NCBI GenBank assembly: GCA_015228935.1
Contig: JADGCO010000027.1
Coordinates: 1-46,005 of the forward strand
Reading direction: 5' to 3'
Length of the DNA stretch: 46,005 bases
DNA from: Magnetococcales bacterium
GTDB lineage: Bacteria > Pseudomonadota > Magnetococcia > Magnetococcales > DC0425bin3
Shown here one piece after another: positions 18,169 through 28,975 of this stretch. Made by a program: the position numbers and the translations under genes. The notes beneath the pieces were generated by a model. It saw nothing but the letters and a program-made list of their open reading frames with translations, had not been told where the DNA came from and did no database searches. Numbering within the stretch: the stretch's first letter is position 1; every line of letters begins with the position of its first letter.

Positions 18169-19280
18169 TGGCGCAGGACTTCCTGGGCAATCTGATGCAA
18201 CGGCTTGACGACATCGACGCCTTTGTGTTTGATGGCTTCCTTGGGCATGCCGAAGACGACGCAGGAATTTTCATCCTGAGCGATGTTGTAGGCACCGGCA
18301 TCTTTCATTTCTTTCATGCCGCGGGCACCGTCGTCGCCCATGCCGGTCATGATGACGCCGACGGCATTTTTTCCGGCATAACGTGCCGTTGAGCGAAACA
18401 GCACATCCACCGAGGGGCGGTGGCGGCTGACCAGAGGGCCATCCCGGACTTCGACAAAATAGCGGGCACCACTCCGTTTCAGCATCATGTGTTTGCTGCC
18501 CGGGGCGATCAACACCCGGCCCCGGACAACGGTGTCATTGTCTTCGGCCTCTTTGACGGTCATCTGGCAGAGGGAGTTGAGACGATTGGAAAAGGCCTTG
18601 GTAAAATTTTCCGGCATGTGCTGGACGATGACGATGCCAGGCGAATCGCCGGGCATCTCTTCAAGGAATTCCCGCAGGGCCTCGGTTCCTCCCGTGGAGG
18701 CTCCCACGGCGACCACTTTTTCCGTGGTTTGGATCATGGCGCGGTTGGCGGATGGGGGTGGCATCATGGCATCTGCGGTCAATTTGGGTGCCACTTTTCC
18801 GGCCTGGGCCAGGCTGGCGGCGCGTGCGGCACGCGAGACGGGGGCGTTCGAGTTGGGAGATGGCAGGCGGTTCAGCCGGCACATGGCCGCAGCCTTGACC
18901 GTATCGCAAATGGAGATGCAGGCTTCTTCCAGAAACTGCTTGGTGCCCATTTTGGGTTTGGTGATGATATCGACAGCACCATATTCCAGGGCTTTCAGGG
19001 CGGTTTCGGAGCCTTCCACGGTCAGGGTGCTGCACATCACGACCCGTATGGGATGTTGTGTCATGATTTTCCGCAGAAAGGTCAGGCCATCCATGCGGGG
19101 CATTTCCACGTCGAGGGTGATGACATCCGGCACCAGCGTTTTGATGCGTTCGGCGGCCACGAAAGGGTCCGGGGCATGCCCGATGACCTCAATCATGGGA
19201 TCGGATGAGAGTACCTTGTCCATGGTTTGACGGACCACAGCCGAATCGTCCACGATAAGGACACGGATTTTTTTATTCAT
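18156..19280 (-). CDS. cheB: Chemotaxis protein-glutamate methylesterase CheB
   Basis: 374 residues from the ATG at 19280; the frame extends 26 codons upstream without support. The receiver domain has D11-D12, phospho-acceptor D57 ([11 protein letters not shown]) and the K-P-K switch lysine. After a linker, the C-terminal methylesterase has [14 protein letters not shown] and M-T-G-M-G-D-D-G-A, giving the Ser-His-Asp triad. CheA phosphorylation activates removal of receptor methyl groups. No cheR is seen in the window. Confidence 0.96.
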   Translation of the reverse strand: MNKKIRVLIVDDSAVVRQTMDKVLSSDPMIEVIGHAPDPFVAAERIKTLVPDVITLDVEMPRMDGLTFLRKIMTQHPIRVVMCSTLTVEGSETALKALEYGAVDIITKPKMGTKQFLEEACISICDTVKAAAMCRLNRLPSPNSNAPVSRAARAASLAQAGKVAPKLTADAMMPPPSANRAMIQTTEKVVAVGASTGGTEALREFLEEMPGDSPGIVIVQHMPENFTKAFSNRLNSLCQMTVKEAEDNDTVVRGRVLIAPGSKHMMLKRSGARYFVEVRDGPLVSRHRPSVDVLFRSTARYAGKNAVGVIMTGMGDDGARGMKEMKDAGAYNIAQDENSCVVFGMPKEAIKHKGVDVVKPLHQIAQEVLRHCGR

Positions 19281-19462
19281 CTCCCACCAGCTCCCAATTG
19301 AATCCAGACTCGTTGACCCATGGCGATAAAAACCCATGCAAAGGCTCTGCTTTTCCAATATCTCGATTTGTCAGCGGTGTCAACACGGGCAGGGGCATTC
19401 GACGGGCCATTTTGTGAGGAGCATTGAAATCTGTCAGACATCCTCTCCTTGATCTTCGGCTG

Positions 19463-19648
19463 AGAGGCTGTCTAATAACATGCTAATTTCAAAAAACGAA
19501 TGAAAAACTGGGATGGAGGTCCAGGAGGAAGGGCTGCGCCCTTCCTCCTGGCGGGGTTTGGGGCAGCGCCCCAATAAAATTTTTCTTCCCAAATTTTTTC
19601 ACAAAAACTGCATATCTCAAAGTGGACGCGGTTTAACAGACAGCCTCT
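19463..19648. mobile_element. MITE-like element with 11-bp terminal inverted repeats
   Basis: The 186-bp segment is bounded by perfect 11-bp inverted repeats AGAGGCTGTCT / AGACAGCCTCT (19463-19473 and 19638-19648) and encodes no protein. It lies in the cheB-cheW gap. The ends resemble those of IS5-group elements, by general memory only. Inside is a GC-rich double hairpin that recurs at 45941-46005. No clear target-site duplication was found. Confidence 0.65.
19511..19574 (+). repeat. GC-rich hairpin repeat (copy A)
   Basis: A 14-bp perfect stem (19521-19534 with 19538-19551, 3-nt loop) is followed by a second shorter GC stem in the GGGG...CCCC tract. The same arrangement occurs in reverse orientation at the window end (45941-46005), with compensatory changes in the stem (GGAGG/CCTCC against GGGGG/CCCCC). 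It may also act as a transcription barrier within the che cluster. Confidence 0.8.
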
Positions 19649-19714
19649 GAGATCGGGAGTCCAGAAAAACCAGGTATGGATCCAGAGGAAAACAGGAACA
19701 TCTTCAATGGACCC

Positions 19715-20248
19715 TCAATGGACGGCCTGTTGCATGGACGACAACTCTTCATTGGAGAAGATACGATTGATGTCGAGAATCATGATGAATTGATCGTTAT
19801 GCTTACCCATTCCTTTGAGGAAATCACTGCGCAGTTTGGTACCGATCTTGGGCGGGGGTTCAATTTTGTTATGTTCGAGTTCCATGACTTCCTTGACGGA
19901 GTCGGCCAGGGCACCAATTTCGGAGACTTCATCATCCTGGACGATTTCGACGATGATGATACAGGTATTGACGGTTCTTTCCGATTGTTCCATGCTGAAT
20001 TTGAGGCGCATGTCCACCACGGGAACGACACTTCCCCGCAGGTTGATGATACCGCACATGAATTCCGGAGTACGCGGGACCTTGGTAATGTTGGTGTATT
20101 CCAGGACCTCGCGCACCTTGGCGATATCCACGGCAAAGATTTCGCTGTCGAGCATGAAGGTCAGGTATTGGGTCGTTGCCGACGAGGAGGAATCCTGGAG
20201 TGAATCCGACCCACTCTCGACCGATGCCTTAACCGTTTCCTCTCTCAT
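19715..20248 (-). CDS. cheW: Chemotaxis coupling protein CheW
   Basis: 177 residues; a single CheW domain (about 25-165) linking receptors to CheA. Recognised by the L-T-F-M-L-D-S-E-I-F-A-V-D start, the R-T-P-E-F-M-C-G-I-I-N-L-R-G-S-V-V-P core and the V-D-S-V-K-E-V-M-like segment. The N-terminal 25 residues are Ser-rich and probably disordered. The start has GGAGAGG upstream. It is separated from cheB by about 430 bp containing the MITE-like element, which may affect downstream expression. Confidence 0.95.
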   Translation of the reverse strand: MREETVKASVESGSDSLQDSSSSATTQYLTFMLDSEIFAVDIAKVREVLEYTNITKVPRTPEFMCGIINLRGSVVPVVDMRLKFSMEQSERTVNTCIIIVEIVQDDEVSEIGALADSVKEVMELEHNKIEPPPKIGTKLRSDFLKGMGKHNDQFIMILDINRIFSNEELSSMQQAVH

Positions 20249-20301
20249 ATGACCTCTCCTGTTTTGATAAACCTTTTTCTGGCAGAATTGATTTATGCTG
20301 T

Positions 20302-22437
20302 TCAGGGTGTGGTGGTTCCTGATTCGGCCAATTCCAGATCTTCCACGAACCGAACCATTTTTTGCAGGTCGAGGATCAGTGCGACGGTGCCGTCGCCCAG
20401 GATGGTCGCTCCGGAAAACTCTTCCGAGTTTTTGAAGGTTTTGCCCAATCCCTTGATGACGGTCTGGTGTTGTCCGATCACATCATCGACGACGAAGCCG
20501 ACTCGTTTTTCTTCCACTTCGGAGATCACGATTTGTTCCACTTCGGGTGGTTGACCGGTGATTTCGAAGTGATCGCGGATCCGGATGTAGGGGACGATGG
20601 TTCCTCGGACGTTGATGACGTGGCGGCCATGGGTGGCGGTGACATCGGCGCGGGTCAGTTCGACGCACTCTTCGACGGCGGCCAGGGGGAGGACAAAATA
20701 TTCGTTGCTGATTTTGACCAGGAGCCCCTCGATGATGGCCAGGGTCAGGGGAAGTTTCAGGGTGATGGTGGTCCCCTTGCCCAATTCGCTTTGTACATCG
20801 ATGGAGCCGCGCAGTCCCTCGATGGAGCGGCGCACAACGTCCATGCCGACGCCACGCCCTGAGACGTTGGTCACTTTTTCGGCAGTGGAGAACCCGGCGG
20901 CGAAGATGAGCTGGAAGGCTTCTTTTTCGCTCAGCTCGCTGTCAGGGGGGATGACCCCTTTTTCGATGGCTTTGCTGATCAATTTTTCGGTATCCAGACC
21001 TTTGCCGTCATCGGTTACCTTGATCAGCACGTTGGCACCCGAGTGTTCTGCGGAGAGGTGGATGCGGCCAACGGGGGATTTTCCGGCTTCGACGCGCCCA
21101 TCCGGGGATTCGACGCCGTGGTCGATGCTGTTGCGGATGATATGGACCAGGGGGTCGTTGAGCTGGTCGATCACGGTTTTATCCAGCTCGGTTTCGGCAC
21201 CGGCGGTGGTCAATTCAATTTGCTTGCCGAGTTCGCTGGAGAGGTCCCGGACCAGGCGTTTGAACTTGTCGAAGGTGGTCCCGATGGCCAACATCCGGAT
21301 GCTCATGGTGTTGTCGCGGAGTTCGCCGGTCAGTCGTTCCACTTCTTCGGAGATCAATTGGAGATCATGATCGTTCAATTTGGCGGAGGTTTGGGTCAGG
21401 CGGGCCTGGACGGTGACGAGTTCGCCGACCAGATCGACGAGCTGGTCGAGTTTGTCCGAGGGGACGCGCACGCTCTGGGCGACCACCTGCTGTTTTTTGG
21501 CTTCCCGTTTTTGTTTGCCAACCTCTTGTTCCACCAGGGCAGCCTGGACCTTGGCCTTGTTGACCAGGCCGGCATCCACCAGGCGTTCGCCCAGGGGCTG
21601 GAGGACTTTGTTGAGGTCATCGCGCTTGATGTCGCCACGTTCCACCAGAATTTCGCCCAGGGGTTTTTCCGGGGGGACTTCGTCGGGGGCGACGGATTCC
21701 TCTTCTCCATCGCGGTCCAGCATGCGAATATTCAGTTCGCATTGGTCATCAACGAAGATGAAAATGTCCTGAATGGCATTTTCCCCCTGGTCGGTGGTGA
21801 GAAAGATTTCCCAGGAGGTGTAGCATTTTTCCGGATTGATCTCTTCGATTTCGGGAAGGTGTTCGAGGAAGGTGACCACCTTGGTCTCACCGAGCTGGCG
21901 GATTTCATCGAGCAGCAGGAGAGGATTGGTCCCGTTTTCGAAAATTTCAGGTTTGGGGCGGAAGCGGATGCGGTAGGTATGGACACTTCCTTCTTCCGAG
22001 GCCGGGGCGGAATCTTTTGTGGTTTGGGCGGCATCGGCTGCCTGGGCAGGGGCGGCACCCGGAAGCAGGCCTTTCAGGCCGGCGATGATGCGACTGGCGT
22101 TGTTCTGGTCTGGTTCTTCACCACCGGCGGCGGCATCCAGCATGGCCCGAATCTGGTCGCGGGCGGCCAGCGTCAGGTCAATCAATCCTTTGGTGATCGG
22201 GATGGTGCCGTTGCGGGCCAGGTCGAAGACGGTTTCCACGTTGTGGGTGAATTCGGCGACCGCATCGAACCCGAACATGGCTCCAGAGCCTTTGATTGTG
22301 TGCATGGCTCGGAAGACGCGACCGATGAGATCCTGATCTTTCGGGGACTCCTCCAGTTCGAGGAGGGAATCTTCCAGTTCGGCCAGCAGTTCGTATGCCT
22401 CTTCCGTGAACGCACTGGTATCGATTTCCACGGCCAT
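20302..22437 (-). CDS. cheA: Chemotaxis histidine kinase CheA
   Basis: 711 residues. The P1 HPt domain has phospho-acceptor H46 in A-M-H-T-I-K-G-S-G. A P2-like or linker region follows (about 130-320), including a charged helical stretch. P3 dimerisation starts at V-P-S-D-K-L-D-Q-L-V-D-L-V-G-E-L. The P4 kinase has the N box H-I-I-R-N-S-I-D-H-G, D-D-G-K-G-L-D and G-R-G-V-G-M-D-V. P5, a CheW-like regulatory domain, ends the protein. CheA phosphorylates CheY and CheB in response to receptor state. No feature suggests inactivation. Confidence 0.97.
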   Translation of the reverse strand: MAVEIDTSAFTEEAYELLAELEDSLLELEESPKDQDLIGRVFRAMHTIKGSGAMFGFDAVAEFTHNVETVFDLARNGTIPITKGLIDLTLAARDQIRAMLDAAAGGEEPDQNNASRIIAGLKGLLPGAAPAQAADAAQTTKDSAPASEEGSVHTYRIRFRPKPEIFENGTNPLLLLDEIRQLGETKVVTFLEHLPEIEEINPEKCYTSWEIFLTTDQGENAIQDIFIFVDDQCELNIRMLDRDGEEESVAPDEVPPEKPLGEILVERGDIKRDDLNKVLQPLGERLVDAGLVNKAKVQAALVEQEVGKQKREAKKQQVVAQSVRVPSDKLDQLVDLVGELVTVQARLTQTSAKLNDHDLQLISEEVERLTGELRDNTMSIRMLAIGTTFDKFKRLVRDLSSELGKQIELTTAGAETELDKTVIDQLNDPLVHIIRNSIDHGVESPDGRVEAGKSPVGRIHLSAEHSGANVLIKVTDDGKGLDTEKLISKAIEKGVIPPDSELSEKEAFQLIFAAGFSTAEKVTNVSGRGVGMDVVRRSIEGLRGSIDVQSELGKGTTITLKLPLTLAIIEGLLVKISNEYFVLPLAAVEECVELTRADVTATHGRHVINVRGTIVPYIRIRDHFEITGQPPEVEQIVISEVEEKRVGFVVDDVIGQHQTVIKGLGKTFKNSEEFSGATILGDGTVALILDLQKMVRFVEDLELAESGTTTP

Positions 22438-22461
22438 GGTGGTTTCCCCCGTTCCTGCTGA

Positions 22462-22827
22462 TTAGCCTAAAACTTTTTTGATGACCTGCAGCAACTGTGC
22501 CGGTTTGAAGGGTTTGACGATCCAGCCGGTGGCACCGGCGTCTTTGCCTTCCGATTTTTTGTTTGCCTGGGACTCGGTGGTCAGCATGACGATGGGGGTG
22601 AACTTGAACGCCGGCAGGGCGCGCAGTTCTTTGATCAGCGTGATGCCGTCCATATTGGGCATGTTCAGATCGGTGATGACCATATCGACCGGATTGGCCT
22701 TCAATTTATTCAGGGCATCCTTTCCGTCCACACCTTCGACGACGTTGTAGCCTTCGCCTTTCAGTGTCAATGTGACCATTTGCCGGACGCTGGACGAGTC
22801 GTCAACGGTCATGATGGTTTTGGCCAT
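22462..22827 (-). CDS. cheY: Chemotaxis response regulator CheY
   Basis: 121 residues, a single receiver domain. The acidic pocket is D9-D10, the phospho-acceptor is D53 (T-D-L-N-M-P-N-M-D-G), then T-T-E and K-P-F. GGGAGGG precedes the ATG, which overlaps the stop of the STAS gene by one base (TAATG). It lies 24 bp before cheA. Phospho-CheY would bind the flagellar switch, or act as a phosphate sink. Confidence 0.95.
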   Translation of the reverse strand: MAKTIMTVDDSSSVRQMVTLTLKGEGYNVVEGVDGKDALNKLKANPVDMVITDLNMPNMDGITLIKELRALPAFKFTPIVMLTTESQANKKSEGKDAGATGWIVKPFKPAQLLQVIKKVLG

Positions 22828-23159
22828 TAATTCCCTCCCCTCCAGAGTCCACTGGGGTCATCCTGTTCAATACAACGATCAAATCCAGACGTTCTGATAG
22901 CTTCCTTGAATGTATCCGGCACCGGGCTGACGAGGGCCAGGGTTTTTTTTCTTTCAAGGATTGACCGGTGTGCCGAGCATAAAAGCTGGATTCCTGCCAG
23001 ATCGACGCGATCCACGTCCTTGAAATTGAGATTCAGGTGCATGGTCTGAACGATGGCGTCATGCAGAGCTTCCTTCAATTCCTGTGCATGCTGGATCGTC
23101 AAGTCACCGGACAGGGTCAAGGTCCCGGTTCCGGAATCTTCGACGGTCAGTGTATACAT
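22827..23159 (-). CDS. STAS-domain protein of the chemotaxis cluster
   Basis: 110 residues with one STAS domain: V-x-G-D-L-T-I-Q-H-A-Q-E-L-K-E-A-L, then D-V-D-R-V-D-L-A-G-I-Q-L-L. The usual phosphorylatable Ser of anti-anti-sigma factors (D-S-S-G) is replaced by Leu-Ala, so phosphoregulation by a serine kinase is unlikely. STAS proteins are common first genes of che operons of this type; their role there is not well defined. GGAG lies 8 nt before the ATG. It is probably the first gene of the operon. Confidence 0.88.
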   Translation of the reverse strand: MYTLTVEDSGTGTLTLSGDLTIQHAQELKEALHDAIVQTMHLNLNFKDVDRVDLAGIQLLCSAHRSILERKKTLALVSPVPDTFKEAIRTSGFDRCIEQDDPSGLWRGGN

Positions 23160-23386
23160 TTTCCGTTCTCCAAATGGAAGGAATATGCCGTTTTTTTTGC
23201 TCCTTACTCGTCTCTGTAACGCAGAATGATGACCGCTTATGGGTCATGAAAGCAAGGCAAAAAAGTCAATCCTGATTCATTTGAACTGTTTTGCTTGAAT
23301 TTTAGCCAGAGGAGGGACGCGGGAAGATGAAAAGGAGGAATGGGGGCCGGGTTGCCATGCTGGGCATGGCAGGGCGCATTCGGTCA

Positions 23387-24034
23387 TCATCGTGTTGCCG
23401 GTGCGGTGAGAATATTCAACATGAGCCGGGTAGCATGGGCTGGATCCTGTGTCTGAAGAACACCGCGTATGGTTGCCACGCCTGCGGCACCGGTGGTCAT
23501 GGCCTGGGCGATGTTGTCCGGGGTGATGCCGCCCAGGGCAATGACCGGGCCGGGGATGGCCTGGACCATTTGGGTGAAATGCGGCAGACCCAGAGGAATG
23601 GCTCCGGGATGAGAGCAGGTGGCAAAGAGGGGTGAGAGGGTGACATGGTTGGCCCCATCGGCCAGCGCCTGACAGGCCTCGGTCACGGTGTGGCAGGAGC
23701 GTCCCAAAAGAGGCGTGTTGCCCAGGATGCGACGGGCCACCCGGGTTGGCAGACCTGTGGCCGGCAGATGCACACCATCGGCGTTCACAGCCAGGGCAAT
23801 ATCGACCCGGTCATGGATCAATAAATGACTGGGGGGAGTGACAAGAGTTCGCATGGTGACGGCCATGGCATGCAACTCCCGGCTGCTCCAGCCCGGCAAA
23901 CGGACCAGAATGTGACAGGCTCCCCCCCGCAGGGCATGCTCCAGGCGTTTGAGCAGTTCGTCTTTTCCATCGCTGCCAACAGGTTCCGTGATCAGGAGCA
24001 GACGGGGCAGGGGGGGAGGACAAAAAGGGTTCAT
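23387..24034 (-). CDS. ThiE/TenI-like thiamine-phosphate-synthase family protein
   Basis: 215 residues from the ATG at 24034, with CGGAG upstream; the longer frame upstream is a shadow of queE. A TIM-barrel of the thiamine-phosphate synthase superfamily is suggested by L-L-L-I-T-E-P, the I-H-D-R-V-D-I-A-L segment, A-D-G-V-H-L-P, G-R-S-C-H-T and V-T-L-S-P-L-F-A-T, and A-L-G-G-I-T-P-D-N. ThiE joins the thiazole and pyrimidine halves of thiamine; TenI-type relatives aromatise the thiazole or have other roles. The gene sits 22 bp after queE and not with thiamine genes. The H-D-R part fits the family, but ThiE and TenI cannot be separated by eye. Confidence 0.8.
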   Translation of the reverse strand: MNPFCPPPLPRLLLITEPVGSDGKDELLKRLEHALRGGACHILVRLPGWSSRELHAMAVTMRTLVTPPSHLLIHDRVDIALAVNADGVHLPATGLPTRVARRILGNTPLLGRSCHTVTEACQALADGANHVTLSPLFATCSHPGAIPLGLPHFTQMVQAIPGPVIALGGITPDNIAQAMTTGAAGVATIRGVLQTQDPAHATRLMLNILTAPATR

Positions 24035-24056
24035 GGCACTCCGACAGGCTGTGCGA

Positions 24057-24674
24057 TCATGGCACTCCGATCCATTTATGGGTCTGAAGAGAGAGTCGCA
24101 GGTGTGCCCCGGCTTCCAGGACCAGGCGATAACAGAGTGCCACGGCCTCAGGGTCCGGAATGCCATCCCTGGAACGGGGTTGCACCCAGACCTGGGGGTG
24201 TCGGCTGGCTTGCTGAAGAATTTCCCGAATCCAGGCCGGATCCGGATTGGCTCCCACCACGTACTTGATTTCATTGGCGCGGGTAAACCACTCGGCGGAC
24301 AGAGGGGTTTTCGGGGAGAGGGTGAGCCAGTCCACGCCGTCCGGAGGGGGACCGCCCACGCCGCTGGTCTCCATGGCGATCCAGAGACCGGACTCCTTGA
24401 GGGAGGCGATCAGTTCATGCAACCCAGGGGCCGACAAAGGTTCCCCTCCCGTCAGCAGGACGTGGGGTATTCCAGGGGCCAACTCTTGTCGAGCGGCCTG
24501 AATGTCCGCTGTGGTCAGCAAGCGGATGGCCTGGGGATCCCGGTGCAGGGGTTCGTCACACCAGGTGCAGTGCAGTGGACAGCCTGAAAAGCGAATGAAA
24601 AACATCGCCCGCCCGCTCCAACCAGCCTCGCCCTGCACCGAGGCAAACAAATCACAGATGGCATGGCGGATCAT
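24057..24674 (-). CDS. queE: 7-carboxy-7-deazaguanine synthase QueE
   Basis: 205 residues. This radical SAM enzyme contracts 6-carboxytetrahydropterin to 7-carboxy-7-deazaguanine in queuosine biosynthesis. The cluster ligands are C32, C36 and C39 (G-C-P-L-H-C-T-W-C-D), with S-V-Q-G-E-A-G upstream and L-L-T-G-G-E-P-L. M-E-T-S-G and L-S-P-K also match. It follows queD by 3 bp. QueC and QueF are not in the window. Confidence 0.95.
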   Translation of the reverse strand: MIRHAICDLFASVQGEAGWSGRAMFFIRFSGCPLHCTWCDEPLHRDPQAIRLLTTADIQAARQELAPGIPHVLLTGGEPLSAPGLHELIASLKESGLWIAMETSGVGGPPPDGVDWLTLSPKTPLSAEWFTRANEIKYVVGANPDPAWIREILQQASRHPQVWVQPRSRDGIPDPEAVALCYRLVLEAGAHLRLSLQTHKWIGVP

Positions 24675-24677
24675 GCT

Positions 24678-25094
24678 TCAAGTCCAGATGGCATCCTCAC
24701 GGGTGGCCTCGGCCCAGGATTCGGTTGATTCCCAGACCCGTACCGCCAGCATGCGGGCCTCGCCCAGTTCCGGACGCCCTTCCAGGAAACGCAGACACCA
24801 TCCCATGATCCAGGCCGCCAGATATTCGGACGATGTGTAAGGAAGATCCGGAATGCTGTCGTTCAGATTGCGGTGATCGAGGTACGGATCGATCAGCTCC
24901 TGCTGCACGATCCGGCGCAACACGCCGAAATCGGTCACAAAGCCCGACTGGGCATTGCCCTTTTCGGGGAGACGTGGTGTGCCCGACAGGACCACTTCCA
25001 GGCCATACGAATGGCCATGGAGACGGTGACACTTGCCGTCGTGGTGCCCAAGAGCATGGGCGGCATCGAAATGGAAGCGACGCGCAATCCTCAT
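24678..25094 (-). CDS. queD: 6-carboxy-5,6,7,8-tetrahydropterin synthase QueD
   Basis: QueD converts dihydroneopterin triphosphate to carboxytetrahydropterin, the step before QueE. From the ATG at 25094 (138 residues) the N-terminus R-R-F-H-F-D-A-A-H is family-typical. Zinc ligands H13, H26 and H28 and catalytic C22 (G-K-C-H-R-L-H-G-H) are present, as are D-F-G-V-L and D-H-R-N-L-N. A GTG at 25121 would add nine residues; neither start has a strong ribosome site. First gene of the queD-queE-thiE-like operon. Confidence 0.94.
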   Translation of the reverse strand: MRIARRFHFDAAHALGHHDGKCHRLHGHSYGLEVVLSGTPRLPEKGNAQSGFVTDFGVLRRIVQQELIDPYLDHRNLNDSIPDLPYTSSEYLAAWIMGWCLRFLEGRPELGEARMLAVRVWESTESWAEATREDAIWT

Positions 25095-25595
25095 GAAAAA
25101 ATGCTGCCATGCTTCAATCACGGCGTCAATGCCTGTAACAGTGAGGGCAGGTGGAACCTTTTCCTGTGACTTTCCTCACCATCATCGGAACACATTTAAT
25201 TCAGGAGACATCCAGAATACATGTTGCTTAAATAAAAAATTTGCTATCCTCCACTGAATCGACAAGGGAGCGTACCATGACACCACGATGTCACGGATGA
25301 TCTTCCGGGTGCATATTGAACCCCAATTGGAAATGTTCGAACGGAAACGTTCCGGATGTGACGAGCCTGTATCATTCATGAATATTTTCAACGGTGTCTT
25401 GTCCCTATTGAAAACCTGGATATGTGTTGTCGTCGGGTCAAGGATGTCTGGAAGGAAAGCAAGATTATCCAGGGTATATTTTAATTAATTTTTCATTCAA
25501 AAATAGTTATATGCAATTTTAGAGGCAAGAGTTTCGTATCTGTTCCACGAGGCAGGAATCGCACACATGCTTGGGCGTGCTGCCATTCAGGGGCC
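25095..25595. other. Intergenic region between queD and the first MNT/HEPN pair
   Basis: This roughly 500 bp divergent gap is noticeably more AT-rich than its surroundings. Short ORFs on both strands match no recognised family. No convincing preQ1-type aptamer was found on the queD side, judged by eye only. It marks the left edge of the toxin-antitoxin-rich segment. Confidence 0.5.
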
Positions 25596-25934
25596 GTGCC
25601 AGTGACTATCACCGAAACCGACCTGTCCGTCATGAGTGCCCGCATTGCCGAGGTTCTCCACCCGGAGCGGATCATCCTGTTCGGTTCCCGCGCCCGCGGT
25701 GAGGCGCAACCCGATTCGGACATCGACTTGCTGATCATCACCCGTGAGACTTACGGCCCCCACAACAGCCGACGACGGGCCATGGCTCGGGTGTGGCGTT
25801 TGCTGGCAGATATTCCTGTGGCCAAGGATATCGTTTTGTTCAGCAATGCCGAGGTGGAACAGTGGCGCACGGCCAAGAATCACTTGATCGCCAGGGCCTT
25901 GCATGAGGGGAGAGTGCTTTATGAAAGGCATTGA
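25596..25934 (+). CDS. MNT-type minimal nucleotidyltransferase (antitoxin-like)
   Basis: 112 residues from a GTG (another GTG lies two codons on). The catalytic motif is G-S-R-A-R-G-E-A-Q-P-D-S-D-I-D (G30-S31...D42-D44), the GSx10DxD signature of minimal nucleotidyltransferases. Such proteins in pairs with HEPN partners act as antitoxins, in known cases by AMPylating the toxin. The stop overlaps the HEPN gene start by 14 bases. The partner is of the non-RX4-6H kind, so whether the pair is a toxin-antitoxin system is inferred from gene organisation. Confidence 0.88.
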   Translation: MPVTITETDLSVMSARIAEVLHPERIILFGSRARGEAQPDSDIDLLIITRETYGPHNSRRRAMARVWRLLADIPVAKDIVLFSNAEVEQWRTAKNHLIARALHEGRVLYERH

Positions 25935-26316
25935 TTACGCCCTGGAACTGTTACGTCTGGCACGCGCCGATCATCGTGCCATGACTGGCATGCTGGATCC
26001 CGATGTATTCACCGACGCCATTTTTGGTTTCCATGCCCAGCAGGCAGTAGAAAAGGGACTCAAGGCGTGGTTGTCGGCCTTGGAAATCCTGTTTCCTCTG
26101 ACCCATGACATCAGCCGCTTATTGCCATTACTGGAACAGCAAGGAGCGGAGATGAGGGATCTGTGGGACTGGGTGGAACTCACCCCGTTCGCTGTAGAAC
26201 ACCGCTACGCCTGGAGTGATGACGCTGAAGTCGCACTGGACCGCACCGAACTGATCACCCGGATCCATGGACTGCTTGAACATATTGATGACCAGATCAG
26301 ACATGTTGGCCCATGA
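25921..26316 (+). CDS. HEPN-domain protein paired with the MNT nucleotidyltransferase
   Basis: 131 residues from the ATG at 25921, preceded by GGGGAG; the frame opens six codons earlier. HEPN fold indicated by Y-A-L-E-L-L-R-L-A, F-H-A-Q-Q-A-V-E-K-G-L-K-A and, near the end, L-T-P-F-A-V-E-H-R-Y. The last segment is typical of COG1895-like HEPN proteins. No clear RX4-6H ribonuclease motif is visible, unlike the second HEPN in the window (30258-30626). It probably forms a heteromer with the upstream MNT protein. Confidence 0.87.
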   Translation: MKGIDYALELLRLARADHRAMTGMLDPDVFTDAIFGFHAQQAVEKGLKAWLSALEILFPLTHDISRLLPLLEQQGAEMRDLWDWVELTPFAVEHRYAWSDDAEVALDRTELITRIHGLLEHIDDQIRHVGP

Positions 26317-26381
26317 ATGTCAATTCATGTCGGACATGAAATCACAAAATACTTCCTTATTGTTTTGAGCAGGTCGGTGTG

Positions 26382-28306
<1,925 letters not shown>

Positions 28307-28310
<4 letters not shown>

Positions 28311-28975
28311 AAATTCTGGCCATGGACACTTCGGATCGGGAGGGGTCTGCTGCCCTGTTGGAGGACGAGAGTCTGATCGTGCGGCGGTGTTTTCAGGGTC
28401 CGGAGGGGCACATGCTTCACCTTCCCAAGGCCGTGGCGGAAATATTGGCCGCTGCCTCCTGGACCCCTGCCAGTCTCGACCTGCTGGTCGTCACCCTGGG
28501 TCCTGGTGCCTTTACCGGCCTGCGTATTGCCCTCGGTTTTGCCAAAGGTCTGGCCATGGCCGGACAGATACCCTTGAAGGGCATCTCCACCCTGGAGCTG
28601 TTGAAAAATGGCCTTGGAGGTTCTGGAGCGCCCGCATTCATGGCGGCATTTTCCCCACAGACGCATGTCAGTCCCATCCTGGTCGCCATGGATGCCCGGC
28701 GCGGCGATGTGTTCGCAGCTCTCTATCATACCGATGGTCGCTGCCTCTGGCCGCCCGGACGTTGGACACCTGAACAACTGACCGCCCGGATTGCCCAGGT
28801 TCCGGAAGGGGTGCGCGTGGTGTGGGAGGGGGATCGGGATGCCGTGATCCTGGGTCGCCTGGGTCTGCACCGGTTCAACGTGGAAGGTACCGATGATCCC
28901 CTGACTTTGGAACCCCTCTATCTGCGGCGTGCCGATGCCGAACAAGCCGCGCAGGCAGAACCGGTTGGCGCATGA
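28307..28975 (+). CDS. tsaB: tRNA threonylcarbamoyladenosine biosynthesis protein TsaB
   Basis: 222 residues. TsaB is the non-catalytic partner of TsaD in t6A37 modification. Typical segments are I-L-A-M-D-T-S, H-M-L-H-L-P near residue 35, V-T-L-G-P-G-A-F-T-G-L-R-I-A and A-M-D-A-R-R-G-D-V. It overlaps the helicase stop and the rimI start by ATGA, forming a coupled three-gene unit. TsaC, TsaD and TsaE lie elsewhere. Confidence 0.95.

Noticed and set aside
21043-22461. Plus-strand frame of 472 codons opposite cheA
   Set aside because: Antisense shadow of conserved CheA coding sequence; the Phe/Gly-rich product is typical of reverse-frame translation.
23352-23368. 7-bp hairpin downstream of the ThiE-like gene
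   Set aside because: No T-run follows on either strand, so a terminator call is not supported.
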